Source: Victivallales bacterium
GTDB lineage: Bacteria; Verrucomicrobiota; Lentisphaeria; Oligosphaerales; Lenti-02
NCBI GenBank assembly: GCA_018648945.1
Contig: JABGQJ010000285.1
Location: 1 to 8,998, forward strand
Reading direction: 5' to 3'
DNA: 8,998 nt
Shown here: positions 1 to 7,801 of the stretch, piece by piece
Position numbering within the stretch: position 1 is the first letter of the stretch
Layout: each line of letters starts with the position of its first letter
Notes under the pieces: generated by a model
The model's input: only the letters and a program-made list of their open reading frames with translations
Told to the model about the DNA's origin: nothing
Databases searched by the model: none
Program-made: the position numbers and the translations under genes

Positions 1-1
1 C

Positions 2-2332
2 ACGGTTGCCGGGGCGAAGGCGAGCCAAGCGTGGGAGTTCCGCAGCGTCTGCGACCGGCCGTGGGGCGCGGATGACCAACGCACCTTTACGCTGATGAAT
101 GTCCACACGCTGGCCGAACCCCAGGCGGCGAGTGGCAAGACGGAGTACGAGTTCACCTTCGAGCCGAGTGACGATATTGCGGCCAAGCTGGCAGAGCGCC
201 GAGGGCGCTTGGTAGCGGCCCGCGACGCGAAGATGGTCGAACTGGCGGCGCTGGCTGTGGCGCGGCAGGCCCGGATCAAGGAAGCTGGCGGCGTGGTGCT
301 CTATCCCACGCCGCAGCGCTACAAACGCTTGCCGGGGGAGTTTGCGGTCACGAACGACACCGTCATCGTGGTGCCCGATGGGGCGAGCGAGGTGGAGCGG
401 CGGGGCCCGGAGCGACTGCGCGAGGAGTTGGCCGAGTACCGGGGGCTGGATCTCCAGATTGTGGCCGAGAGCAAATGGTCGGGTCAGGGGTCGGCGATCC
501 AGGTTGGTACCGCCCTGGCCAGGAAGGCCCTGGCGGGACGCGTAGACAGCACGCGCAAGGAGGGGTTCTCCTTGTCCATGACGAAGGACCGGGTGCTCTT
601 GGCGGGCACGGACGCGGCGGGGACGTGGTATGGGGTGCAAGCGCTGCTGCAACTGCCGCGTTGGCAGGAGCGGGCGCTGGTTATGCCGTGCGTGGAGGTG
701 GATGACTGGCCCGATTTCGCCGTGCGGGGGATGACTCTGACCTTGGGAAGCCCGCGGCAGATGTACTTCCTGCGCCACACGCTGCGGCGCGTGTTGCCGA
801 GACAGCGGGTGAATATGGTGTTCATCGGCGGCGCGAGCCTGGGCAAGATCCGCTGGCCGAGCCATCCGGACGCGGTCACCGGCGACGCCTTCACCCCGGC
901 CCAGATCCGCGAATTGGCGGAACTGGCCCGCGCCAATTTCATTGAGCCGGTGCCCCACATACAGGGCTTTGGCCACACCGGGCCGCTGGTGCGCACGCGC
1001 CCTGATCTTCTTGCCGCCAAGGGCGGCAGCCAGCCGTGCTTCGATATCACCCGCAAGGACGTTCGCGCCTTCATCTTTGACCTCTATGCCGATGCCATTG
1101 ATGCCTTCCAGGCAAAGCAGTATTTCCACGTGGGATTCGACGAGGCGAAGGGGCTGTCCCTGATCTGTGGCGACCGGTCCCATGCGGAGGTGGTGGCCGA
1201 GCACATCACTGAAGTCAACGGCTGGCTGAACAAGCGGGGGCTGCGGATGATCATGTGGGCCGACATGTTGCTGGACCACGAGACCTTCGGCAAGAGTTCC
1301 GCCGCCAATAGCATGGCTCCTCACTACGGCAACGTGAACACGGCACCGGCCCTGGCCATGATCCCCAAGAACATCCTGCTGGCCAATTGGCACTACGGAA
1401 CCGCCGAGGAGCACCCGCAATTGGCACATCTGCAAGAGGCCGGGTTCGAGGTCTTCCCGACCACCTGGTATCGCCCCGAGAACAACTTCCGGTTTCTGCG
1501 CAGCGCCAAGAAGGCTGGCTCGACCTGGGCGACGGGCAGCAGCTGGATGTACTGCTCCGCCACCAACCCCACTATGATGGGCTCGTCACTTGGTGAGTAT
1601 GCCTGGACGGCGGGTCGTCCGACTCTTGACCAGCTCAACTACGACGAACTGGCCCTGTTCCACGACCTGCTCCAGCCGCCACGCGTTTCGGGTCGCCCCC
1701 ACCGGCAGCAGGCGGTTGATCTGGCGGGTGTCGCCAATCGTGACCTGCTCGACCGAATCCCGGGCGATGGCAAGGGTTGGCTGGATCTTGGTCCCTCCCG
1801 CGACCTCTCGGCGGTTCAGCCGGGACGGCTCGAATCCACTGTTCACGACCGCATGATCGCCTTCACTGTCCCCGGCAAGGACAGTGCGCGATGCGTCATG
1901 GTGCAGGGCAAGAAACTGGCGTTGGGGGATGTGCCGCCCACTGCTGTCGTGCCGGTGGGCGCCCGCGCCGAAGCCCTTGTCTTCCTCCATGCTGGGACGG
2001 CGGATCACTCGGGCACCGGGCCTGCGGGGATGTACCAAGTCGTCTACGAGGACGGCAGTACCGTGGACTTTGCCTTGCGCAACTCGCTCCATGTGGCCGG
2101 TTGGCTGAAGCCCAAGTCCTACGGCTCGTGGCGGACGGCCCGGCAGCAGACCTACTGCCGCGATGCTACTCTCGGCTGGCGCGGGTTGACCCTCGACGGG
2201 CGCACCGCAGAGCTCTCCCTCACCGAATGGCGCAATCCCAAGCCGACCTCGGGCATCCGCGAAATTCGGTTGAGCGCGCCTGTGGATGGTGCCTTGGCCT
2301 TGATGGGGCTGACCATACTCTCGGGGTTGTAG
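2..2332 (+). CDS. GH20-family (beta-N-acetylhexosaminidase-like) hydrolase, 5' end missing
   Basis: The reading frame is open from the first complete codon at position 2 to TAG at 2330-2332, so the gene starts outside the window. The ATG at 95 is probably internal because coding-quality sequence precedes it. Numbering from that Met, residues about 66-190 resemble the GH20b domain (LYPTPQ start, AESKW region) that precedes GH20 catalytic barrels. Residues about 203-525 look like the barrel: R211-G212 at its entry, HIQGFGH at 288-294, and HVGFDEA with the Asp349-Glu350 pair that in GH20 supplies the substrate-assisting Asp and the acid/base Glu. The stretch before residue 66 and the last ~165 residues (from about 580) are extra domains; the latter looks beta-rich (YQVVYEDG, AGWL). 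The usual RGxxLDxxR signature is not complete here (RGMTLTLG). Family membership is well supported; the sugar substrate is not known. It converges on the pump gene with only 7 bp between stop codons. Confidence 0.82.
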   Translation, partial: TVAGAKASQAWEFRSVCDRPWGADDQRTFTLMNVHTLAEPQAASGKTEYEFTFEPSDDIAAKLAERRGRLVAARDAKMVELAALAVARQARIKEAGGVVLYPTPQRYKRLPGEFAVTNDTVIVVPDGASEVERRGPERLREELAEYRGLDLQIVAESKWSGQGSAIQVGTALARKALAGRVDSTRKEGFSLSMTKDRVLLAGTDAAGTWYGVQALLQLPRWQERALVMPCVEVDDWPDFAVRGMTLTLGSPRQMYFLRHTLRRVLPRQRVNMVFIGGASLGKIRWPSHPDAVTGDAFTPAQIRELAELARANFIEPVPHIQGFGHTGPLVRTRPDLLAAKGGSQPCFDITRKDVRAFIFDLYADAIDAFQAKQYFHVGFDEAKGLSLICGDRSHAEVVAEHITEVNGWLNKRGLRMIMWADMLLDHETFGKSSAANSMAPHYGNVNTAPALAMIPKNILLANWHYGTAEEHPQLAHLQEAGFEVFPTTWYRPENNFRFLRSAKKAGSTWATGSSWMYCSATNPTMMGSSLGEYAWTAGRPTLDQLNYDELALFHDLLQPPRVSGRPHRQQAVDLAGVANRDLLDRIPGDGKGWLDLGPSRDLSAVQPGRLESTVHDRMIAFTVPGKDSARCVMVQGKKLALGDVPPTAVVPVGARAEALVFLHAGTADHSGTGPAGMYQVVYEDGSTVDFALRNSLHVAGWLKPKSYGSWRTARQQTYCRDATLGWRGLTLDGRTAELSLTEWRNPKPTSGIREIRLSAPVDGALALMGLTILSGL

Positions 2333-2339
2333 GAATCCC

Positions 2340-5300
2340 CTACGCATCGGGCGGCATTGCGTCACGGCGTGGCCGTCTCCCCTTCATGACGAACACGGCA
2401 TAGAGGGCGGGCAAGGTCAGGAGGGTGAGGAAGTTGTCGGCCATGACCGCGCCGATCACCACCGTGGCCAAGGGGCGCTGTACCTCTGCGCCCACCCCTG
2501 TGCTAAGTGCCATGGGGAGGAAGCCGAGGATCGCGACCAGGCCCGCCATGCAGATCGGGCGCAGCCGACGGAGAGCGCCCTCCTCGATTGCCTGGGCGGT
2601 GGGAACTCCGGCAGCGAGGCGCTCCTCGATTGTCGAGATCACAACCAGGCCGTTCAAGACCGAGACGCCGGAGGCAACCACAAAGCCCACGCCTGCCGAT
2701 ACGGTGAATGGCATGCCCCTGAGCCAGAGGGCGGCAAGGCCGCCAAAGGTCGCGAAGGCCGGTCCCAGGAAGGTGACAAGCGAGGCCCGAGTCGAGCCGG
2801 TGCTCATATGGAGCAGCGCGAAGATCAGTAGCAGGGCGACAGGGACCACGATCATCAGGCGGGTTGAGGCGCGCTGCAGGTGCTCGAACTGCCCCCCATA
2901 CTCCACATGGTACCCGGTGGGCAGGCTGAGCTTGCTCTCGATCCCTTGGCGCACCTCCTTGACGAACCCGCTCACGTCCCGGTCGTCGACGTTGCACTGC
3001 ACCACGATGCGGCGGGTCTGCCATTCGCGGGTGATCGTGGCGGGTCCCTCGGTCTGCCGGATCTGGGCCAGACGGGCGAGCGGAATACGCTGGCCAGCGG
3101 CCGTTGGGATGAGAATCCGGCCCACCGACGAGATATTGCGGCGGTCGTCCTCCTGCAGGCGGACGGCAAGGTCGAAGCGACGCTGGCCTTCGCGGATCTC
3201 TCCGACCTTCTTTGCACCGATGGTTTCCACCACTTCCAGCACGTGCTCGGCCGATACGCCATGCCGCCCGATGGCTTCCTGGTCCACGCGGATCTCCAGC
3301 ACCGGTTGCCCGGTGACCTGCTCCACGTAGACATCCACGGCCCCCGGCGTCGCGCGCAGGATGGCCTCGACTTCAGTGGCCTTGGCCTTCAGTACCTCCA
3401 GGTCATCTCCGAAGATCTTGATTCCCAGGTCGGAGCGAATGCCGGCAATCATCTCGTTGACGCGCATCTCGATGGGTTGGGTGAAGATCATGCGCATGCC
3501 CGGCAACCCGGACAGCTCATTCCGCATCAATGCCGTGAGGTCGTCCTGCGTGCGTGCCCGCGTCCATTGCTTCCGGGGAGTCAGGGCGATGAAGACGTCG
3601 CTGAGCTCGATCCCCATGGGGTCGGTGGCCACTTCGGCCGTGCCGGTCCGGACCCAGACGTCCTTCACTTCATCCGGGAACCGCTCCTTGACGCGCTCCT
3701 CGAGCCGGGAACCGTAGCGCACGGACTCGTCCAAAGACACGCCCGAGAGTCGGACGGTGTTGATCACGATGCCCATCTCCGACAGGCGTGGGATAAACTC
3801 CGCCCCCGTTCCTGACGCCAGCCAGAGGGCAGCGGCAATCACGACGACTGGCACCAGGCTGAACGCCATGGGAATCCGCAGGGCGCAGCGGACGACGGGG
3901 CGGTACAAGGCTCTCAGGAAGGAGCCAATCCGGTCCTTCCGGGGCTTGCTCCGCTTGGTGATGAAGAGACTCATCAGCACCGGCATGAGGGTGCAGATGA
4001 GCAGCACCGAGCCAGAGAGCGCAAACAGGATGGTCAGCGACATGGGGCGGAACAGCTTGCCTTCCACGCCTTCAAGCGCCAGGATCGGCAGGTATACGAT
4101 CATGTTGATGGCCTGCGCGTAGACGGTCGGGCGCACCACTTGCAGGGATGCCGCTCGGACCGTATCCAGGACCGAGCGCCTGGCGGGGGCTTCATCCAGG
4201 TGCTGGACGTTGTTCTCGACCATCACCAAGGTGCTGTCCACGATGAATCCGAGGTCGATGGCTCCGAGGCTCATCAGGCTGCCGACGATGCCCCAACGCA
4301 ACATGCCGCTGAACGCGAAGAACATGGACAGCGGGATGGCCGAGGCCACAATCAGGCCAGCCCGCAGGTTGCCCAGGAAGATGAACAGCACCGCGACCAC
4401 CAGGATCGCTCCCTCCAGCAGGTTCTTCTTCACCGTGTCCAAAACCTGGTCCACCACGTCCGTGCGGTCGTACACGGTGCGGATCTCTACCCCTTCCGGA
4501 AGCGTTTTCTGGATTTCCTCCAGCCGCTTCTTGAGTCGCCCGGTCACTTCATGGCTGTTCTCGCCCATGAGCATGAACCCCAGCCCCAGCACCACCTCGC
4601 CCTGCCCGTTCGCTGTGCTGGCGCCACGCCGGATCTCGTGACCGATCTCGACGTCTGCCACGTCGCGGATTCGAATCGGCATGCCACCATGCGCGGCGAT
4701 CACGATGTTCCCGATCTCGTCCGTGTTGGTGGCCAGGCTGATGCCATAGACCAGATGCAACTCGCCAGCCTGGGTGATGCTGCCGCCACCGGCGTTGCCG
4801 TTGTTCGCGCGCAGCGCGCCGAAGACATCGTCGAGGGTCATCTCGTACTTCATCAGTCGGCTGGTGTCGACCAGCACGTGGTATTGCTTCCGCTCGCCAC
4901 CCCACGTGTTCACTTCCGCCACCCCCGCCACGGAGCGCAGCCGCGGCTTCACCACCCAGTCGTGGATTGTGGTCAACTCCTCCAGCGTCTTCCCTTCGCC
5001 CGTGACGATGTAGTGGAACACCTCGCCCAGGCCCGTGGCCACGGGCCCCATCTCGGGGCGTGGGATTCCCTCGGGAAGCTCCACCGTCTGCAACCGCTCC
5101 ATCACCAGTTGGCGGGCGAAGTAGATGTCCGTCCCGTCCTCGAAGGTCACTGTGACCTGGGACAGGCCGAACTTGGAGATCGACCGCACGTCGGTCAGGC
5201 TCGGGATGCCACTAATCGCCTGTTCCACGGCGAAGGTGACCTGCTGCTCGATCTCAAGCGGGGAGAGGGCAGGAACCACGGTGTTGACCTGGACCTGGAC

Positions 5301-5432
5301 CGGAGTGGTGTCCGGGAACGCGTCCACCGGCAGGCGGTGCAGGGAGTAGATCCCGCTGCCAGTGAGAATGACCGCAAAGAACACCACCAGGAATCGATGA
5401 TCCAGGGACCAGTTGACGAGACGATTCAGCAT
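2340..5432 (-). CDS. czcA: Heavy-metal efflux RND pump, CzcA/CusA family (HME-RND)
   Basis: Inner-membrane proton-driven transporter of the heavy-metal RND family, expected to work as a trimer with the adaptor encoded just upstream. Its 1030 aa match the usual ~1040. The N terminus has the first membrane helix (about 13-31) followed by the typical LPVDAFPDTTPVQVQVNT region (34-51). The proton-relay helix carries Asp393, Asp399 and Glu406 (IDLGFIVDS then VEN), matching the DFG/VDG/VEN acidic triad of CzcA. QPIEMRVNEMIAGIRSDLG (652-670) resembles the CzcA type (MRxNE) rather than the CusA type, so Co/Zn/Cd-like divalent export is a guess over Cu/Ag. SGVSVLNGLVVIS (921-933) and the TLPALY end are also typical. 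ATG at 5432 has GGAG at 5442-5445, 9 nt upstream, and lies 16 bp after the adaptor stop, so the two are co-transcribed. Small oddities: Ser400 where CzcA usually has Gly, and MADNFLTLL near the C terminus where SSTLLTL is usual. Actual metal is not determinable from sequence. Confidence 0.95.
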   Translation of the reverse strand: MLNRLVNWSLDHRFLVVFFAVILTGSGIYSLHRLPVDAFPDTTPVQVQVNTVVPALSPLEIEQQVTFAVEQAISGIPSLTDVRSISKFGLSQVTVTFEDGTDIYFARQLVMERLQTVELPEGIPRPEMGPVATGLGEVFHYIVTGEGKTLEELTTIHDWVVKPRLRSVAGVAEVNTWGGERKQYHVLVDTSRLMKYEMTLDDVFGALRANNGNAGGGSITQAGELHLVYGISLATNTDEIGNIVIAAHGGMPIRIRDVADVEIGHEIRRGASTANGQGEVVLGLGFMLMGENSHEVTGRLKKRLEEIQKTLPEGVEIRTVYDRTDVVDQVLDTVKKNLLEGAILVVAVLFIFLGNLRAGLIVASAIPLSMFFAFSGMLRWGIVGSLMSLGAIDLGFIVDSTLVMVENNVQHLDEAPARRSVLDTVRAASLQVVRPTVYAQAINMIVYLPILALEGVEGKLFRPMSLTILFALSGSVLLICTLMPVLMSLFITKRSKPRKDRIGSFLRALYRPVVRCALRIPMAFSLVPVVVIAAALWLASGTGAEFIPRLSEMGIVINTVRLSGVSLDESVRYGSRLEERVKERFPDEVKDVWVRTGTAEVATDPMGIELSDVFIALTPRKQWTRARTQDDLTALMRNELSGLPGMRMIFTQPIEMRVNEMIAGIRSDLGIKIFGDDLEVLKAKATEVEAILRATPGAVDVYVEQVTGQPVLEIRVDQEAIGRHGVSAEHVLEVVETIGAKKVGEIREGQRRFDLAVRLQEDDRRNISSVGRILIPTAAGQRIPLARLAQIRQTEGPATITREWQTRRIVVQCNVDDRDVSGFVKEVRQGIESKLSLPTGYHVEYGGQFEHLQRASTRLMIVVPVALLLIFALLHMSTGSTRASLVTFLGPAFATFGGLAALWLRGMPFTVSAGVGFVVASGVSVLNGLVVISTIEERLAAGVPTAQAIEEGALRRLRPICMAGLVAILGFLPMALSTGVGAEVQRPLATVVIGAVMADNFLTLLTLPALYAVFVMKGRRPRRDAMPPDA

Positions 5433-5448
5433 CGCTGCATACTCCGTT

Positions 5449-7251
5449 CTACTTGCTGCCGAGTTCGACTTCGCAACAGCCGGCGCCGATGCTGCCCTTG
5501 AGGATCTCGGTCTTCAGAAGGAAGCTGCCGGTAGTCACGATCTGCTCTCCGGCTACCAGGCCGTCTTCGACCACGAAGAGCCGGTCGGTCGCGTAACCCA
5601 GTCGCACCTTGCGCGGCTCAAAGAGCACCTCGCTGCGCTTGACGAACACCACGTTGCAGCAACCATCCCACTGGCGCGCGGCCCGAGGGACGACCAAGGC
5701 ATCCTCCTCCCTCCTGACCGTGACTTCGGCTTTGCCAAACATCCCCGCTCGCAGCAGCCCCTTTGGATTGGCGATCTCCGTTCGGGCCTTCAGGGTGCGA
5801 GTCCGGGAATCCAGCTGCGAACTGAGCCAGGTGATGCGGCCACTGTGACGTTCGCCAGGCAGCCCGCCGACGTCGAGCACGACCGCCAAGCCCTCTCGGA
5901 CCTGCCGCATGTCGGCCTCGCACACGTCCAGCATGGCCCACACGCGCGAGGTGTCGGCGACCTCGAACAGGCCCTGCCCGGCCGGTACCACCTCTCCCAA
6001 CGCCACCTGCCGCGCCACCACCGTACCCGTGAAGGGCGCCGTCACTGCCAACAGGCCACTCACGTCGCCATCGGTCCGGACCTGCTTGATCTGCGCGTCC
6101 GAAAGCCCGAACACCCGCAGGTGATCTCGAGCTGCGCTCAGCCGGGCCGTCAATGCGGCCAGGGCCTGTCGCGCGGCCAGAAGGGGCTGCTCGGAAGTCG
6201 TGCCTTGACCTTCCAGCGAGTTGATCTGCTCCGGCTCCAGCGAGGCGATGGTCGTGGCCGGAATTCCATAGAGTAGCAGTTTGCGTTGCACGGCCCCCAC
6301 CGCATTCTCGGCCCGGACCGCCGCATTGCGGGCCCCCTCAAGCTCCTGTTCAGTGGCGATACCGCTAGCGTTCAGGGCCTCTTCGCGTGCCAGGGTCTTC
6401 TTGGCCAGTGACAGCATGGAACGCTGCTCGAGGTAGTCGCTGGCGGCCAGCCTGACCTCCATGCGGTTCACCCGGTCGAACCACTCTGCCGTCCGCTTGG
6501 CCAGAGCCCGTGCTGATTCCGCCTCCTGCCAAAGCCGCAGGTACTCGGCCTTGGCGGTACTCACCGCCGCCGAATCCACCACTGCCAGCACCCCGCCGGT
6601 CGCAACTGTCTGCCCCAGATCGACCTGGACCTTGGCGACCACGCCCCCGGCCCGCGCCGAGACTTGCGCGTGGCGGTTCGCATCGTAGGCGATCTCCGCA
6701 TTGCAGCTCAACGTCTGCGGGACCTGCCGACGCGCCACCTTTGCATACTCGAGGCCGGCAGCCGAGGCGATGTCTGGTGACTGGAACTGCACAAGCTGCT
6801 TTTGCGTGGTGCAAGTGACCGAAGGGGGGCGCTGATTTCGGGGCAAGGCTTCGACTGGCAACAGCTCAACCGATGGCGGTGGAGCCACCGTTTCGGTTGC
6901 CGCCGCATACTTGTCCAAGATGCCCGGGTTGCAGATCGTGCACTGGGATTCCGGCACGTCATGCCCCCCGCACCAGTCTCCGCTCGCCTTGAAGGCAGCG
7001 ATCACCGCCGGGTCGCAGGTTGTGCAATACGCTTCGGGAACCCCGTGTTCCGCACAGAACCCCCGCTTCGCGACCAGCGATTCGTCGCAGAACGGACACT
7101 GGCTCGAGACCAAGCCGTGGGGGCAGTCCTGGGTGGCTGCCTGCCGCCTTCGTCCGGGCAACCAGCCCTGCCGGTCGGCGACGACGACCAGAGCAGCACT
7201 CCCGACCGCGAGCAGACCCCAGATCAGCAGAGCCGTGTAGTTGCGTTTCAT
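5449..7251 (-). CDS. RND efflux periplasmic adaptor (membrane fusion protein) with N-terminal Cys/His triplet module
   Basis: Adaptor linking the RND pump to an outer-membrane channel; 600 aa. Order of parts: signal-anchor helix (about 6-25); Cys/His module with motifs at C43-H45-C52-C55, C66-H69-E73-C76-C79 and C94-H97-E101-C104-C107; a Pro-rich linker (120-145); lipoyl half-domain (199-227, ARAGGVVAKVQVDLGQTV); alpha-helical hairpin (about 230-400); second lipoyl half (403-433, APFTGTVVARQVALGEVV); beta-barrel and membrane-proximal domains to the end. The hairpin and lipoyl halves identify the CzcB/CusB class. The C-terminal part holds two Cys-Cys pairs, C531-C532 (WDGCCNVVFV) and C592-C593 (GAGCCEVE). 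The frame stays open to an ATG at 7350, but that would overlap the upstream gene; ATG at 7251 has GGGAG 7 nt upstream and directly begins a signal-anchor (MKRNYTALLIWG), so it is preferred. The N-terminal module is homologous to the 113-aa protein encoded 31 bp upstream and probably binds the exported metal (inference). Confidence 0.92.
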   Translation of the reverse strand: MKRNYTALLIWGLLAVGSAALVVVADRQGWLPGRRRQAATQDCPHGLVSSQCPFCDESLVAKRGFCAEHGVPEAYCTTCDPAVIAAFKASGDWCGGHDVPESQCTICNPGILDKYAAATETVAPPPSVELLPVEALPRNQRPPSVTCTTQKQLVQFQSPDIASAAGLEYAKVARRQVPQTLSCNAEIAYDANRHAQVSARAGGVVAKVQVDLGQTVATGGVLAVVDSAAVSTAKAEYLRLWQEAESARALAKRTAEWFDRVNRMEVRLAASDYLEQRSMLSLAKKTLAREEALNASGIATEQELEGARNAAVRAENAVGAVQRKLLLYGIPATTIASLEPEQINSLEGQGTTSEQPLLAARQALAALTARLSAARDHLRVFGLSDAQIKQVRTDGDVSGLLAVTAPFTGTVVARQVALGEVVPAGQGLFEVADTSRVWAMLDVCEADMRQVREGLAVVLDVGGLPGERHSGRITWLSSQLDSRTRTLKARTEIANPKGLLRAGMFGKAEVTVRREEDALVVPRAARQWDGCCNVVFVKRSEVLFEPRKVRLGYATDRLFVVEDGLVAGEQIVTTGSFLLKTEILKGSIGAGCCEVELGSK

Positions 7252-7258
7252 GCCATGT

Positions 7259-7263
7259 CTCCC
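7259..7263 (-). promoter_or_regulatory. Ribosome binding site deciding the adaptor start
   Basis: Minus-strand GGGAG sits 7 nt before the ATG at 7251. It lies in the 31-bp gap between the stop of the 113-aa gene (7283) and the adaptor, which supports the start at 7251 over the in-frame ATG at 7350. A second ATG 6 nt upstream of the chosen start is out of frame and stops at once (ATG GCA TGA). Confidence 0.7.
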
Positions 7264-7282
7264 GCAGTCTCGTACTGTCTGG

Positions 7283-7624
7283 TCACTTGCACTCGCCAGA
7301 TCCCTTTCCGCAGGGCACGCACTGGGACTCCGGGACCTTGTGCCCGGCACACCAGTCGGCCTCTGCCTTGAAGCCGGGGATCAAGGCCGCGTTGCACCTG
7401 GAGCAGAGAGCCTCCGGCACACCGTGCTCGGGACACGGCCCCATCTCCTTCACCAATGCCTTGTTGCACCAGGGGCACTGGGCTTCGGCGATCTGGTGCT
7501 TGGCACACTGGCCGGTCACGGTCGCGTCTTCAGTTTCGGACGGCTGGCTCATACGTAGGTAGGCGAAGCCCCCGCTGACACCCAGCAGGATCATCACGAT
7601 TGCGATTGCGATATTCTTACTCAT
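7283..7624 (-). CDS. Small membrane-anchored Cys/His-rich protein with three CxxHxxxExxCxxC motifs
   Basis: 113 aa. A single hydrophobic segment (about 4-22, MSKNIAIAIVMILLGVSGGF) looks like an uncleaved signal anchor or signal peptide, placing the rest in the periplasm. The mature part is essentially three copies of C-x2-H-x3-E-x2-C-x2-C: C40-H43-E47-C50-C53, C64-H67-E71-C74-C77 and C92-H95-E99-C102-C105, plus C112. The second and third motifs contain VPE. The same triplet, with identical spacing between motifs two and three, forms the N terminus of the adaptor encoded next (GFKAEADWCAGHKVPESQC against AFKASGDWCGGHDVPESQC). Start ATG at 7624 has GGAG at 7632-7635, 7 nt upstream. Neighbourhood and Cys/His pattern suggest a periplasmic metal-binding protein that passes ions to the adaptor-pump complex. 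No named family is recognised, and the motif differs from the YTCPMHP-type heavy-metal-binding domain found in many CusB proteins. Confidence 0.85.
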   Translation of the reverse strand: MSKNIAIAIVMILLGVSGGFAYLRMSQPSETEDATVTGQCAKHQIAEAQCPWCNKALVKEMGPCPEHGVPEALCSRCNAALIPGFKAEADWCAGHKVPESQCVPCGKGSGECK

Positions 7625-7631
7625 CCATTCA

Positions 7632-7801
7632 CTCCGGTTCGTAGCTCATGCGTCGGGCTTCACCCCAATTGCTTGCCACTGTAGACGAAGGGGCAGTGCA
7701 GGCACATGGGGTCGGGCGACCAGTGTTCTCCCGGGAATCCAACGAAGGCCACACCGGCAACTGGGGCCGATGGGGAAGCGGGAGACACTGGGGTGGGCAG
7801 G
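7632..7801 (-). other. 170-bp spacer inside the efflux operon
   Basis: This stretch separates the 139-aa and 113-aa genes, while the other operon junctions are 16-31 bp. I see no clear terminator hairpin with a T-tract and no convincing promoter. One minus-strand frame ending at TGA 7660-7662 is open right through it, with reasonable codon choice in its last ~50 codons and an MCLHC (CxxC) near its end, but it has no good start or ribosome binding site of its own. It may be a small unannotated gene, a frameshifted tail of the 139-aa protein, or untranslated leader. Confidence 0.35.

Noticed and set aside
1586..2365. 259-codon minus-strand open frame opposite the GH20 gene
   Set aside because: Shadow; it would also overlap the end of the pump gene, and its sequence has no protein-like domain pattern.
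2425..3815. Two long plus-strand frames (2425-3330 and 2880-3815) opposite the pump
   Set aside because: Low-complexity Ser/Arg- or His/Asp-rich translations typical of antisense frames.
4140..5501. 453-codon plus-strand open frame opposite the pump gene
   Set aside because: Antisense shadow in GC-rich DNA; His/Gln/Asp-rich composition without domains, while the minus strand encodes a clear RND protein.
5413..6276. 287-codon plus-strand open frame opposite the adaptor
   Set aside because: Antisense shadow of the adaptor coding sequence; no recognisable motif.
7252..7350. Upstream extension of the adaptor to ATG 7350
   Set aside because: It would overlap the end of the 113-aa gene and put a hydrophilic Arg/Ser-rich stretch before the signal anchor; ATG 7251 has a good ribosome binding site.
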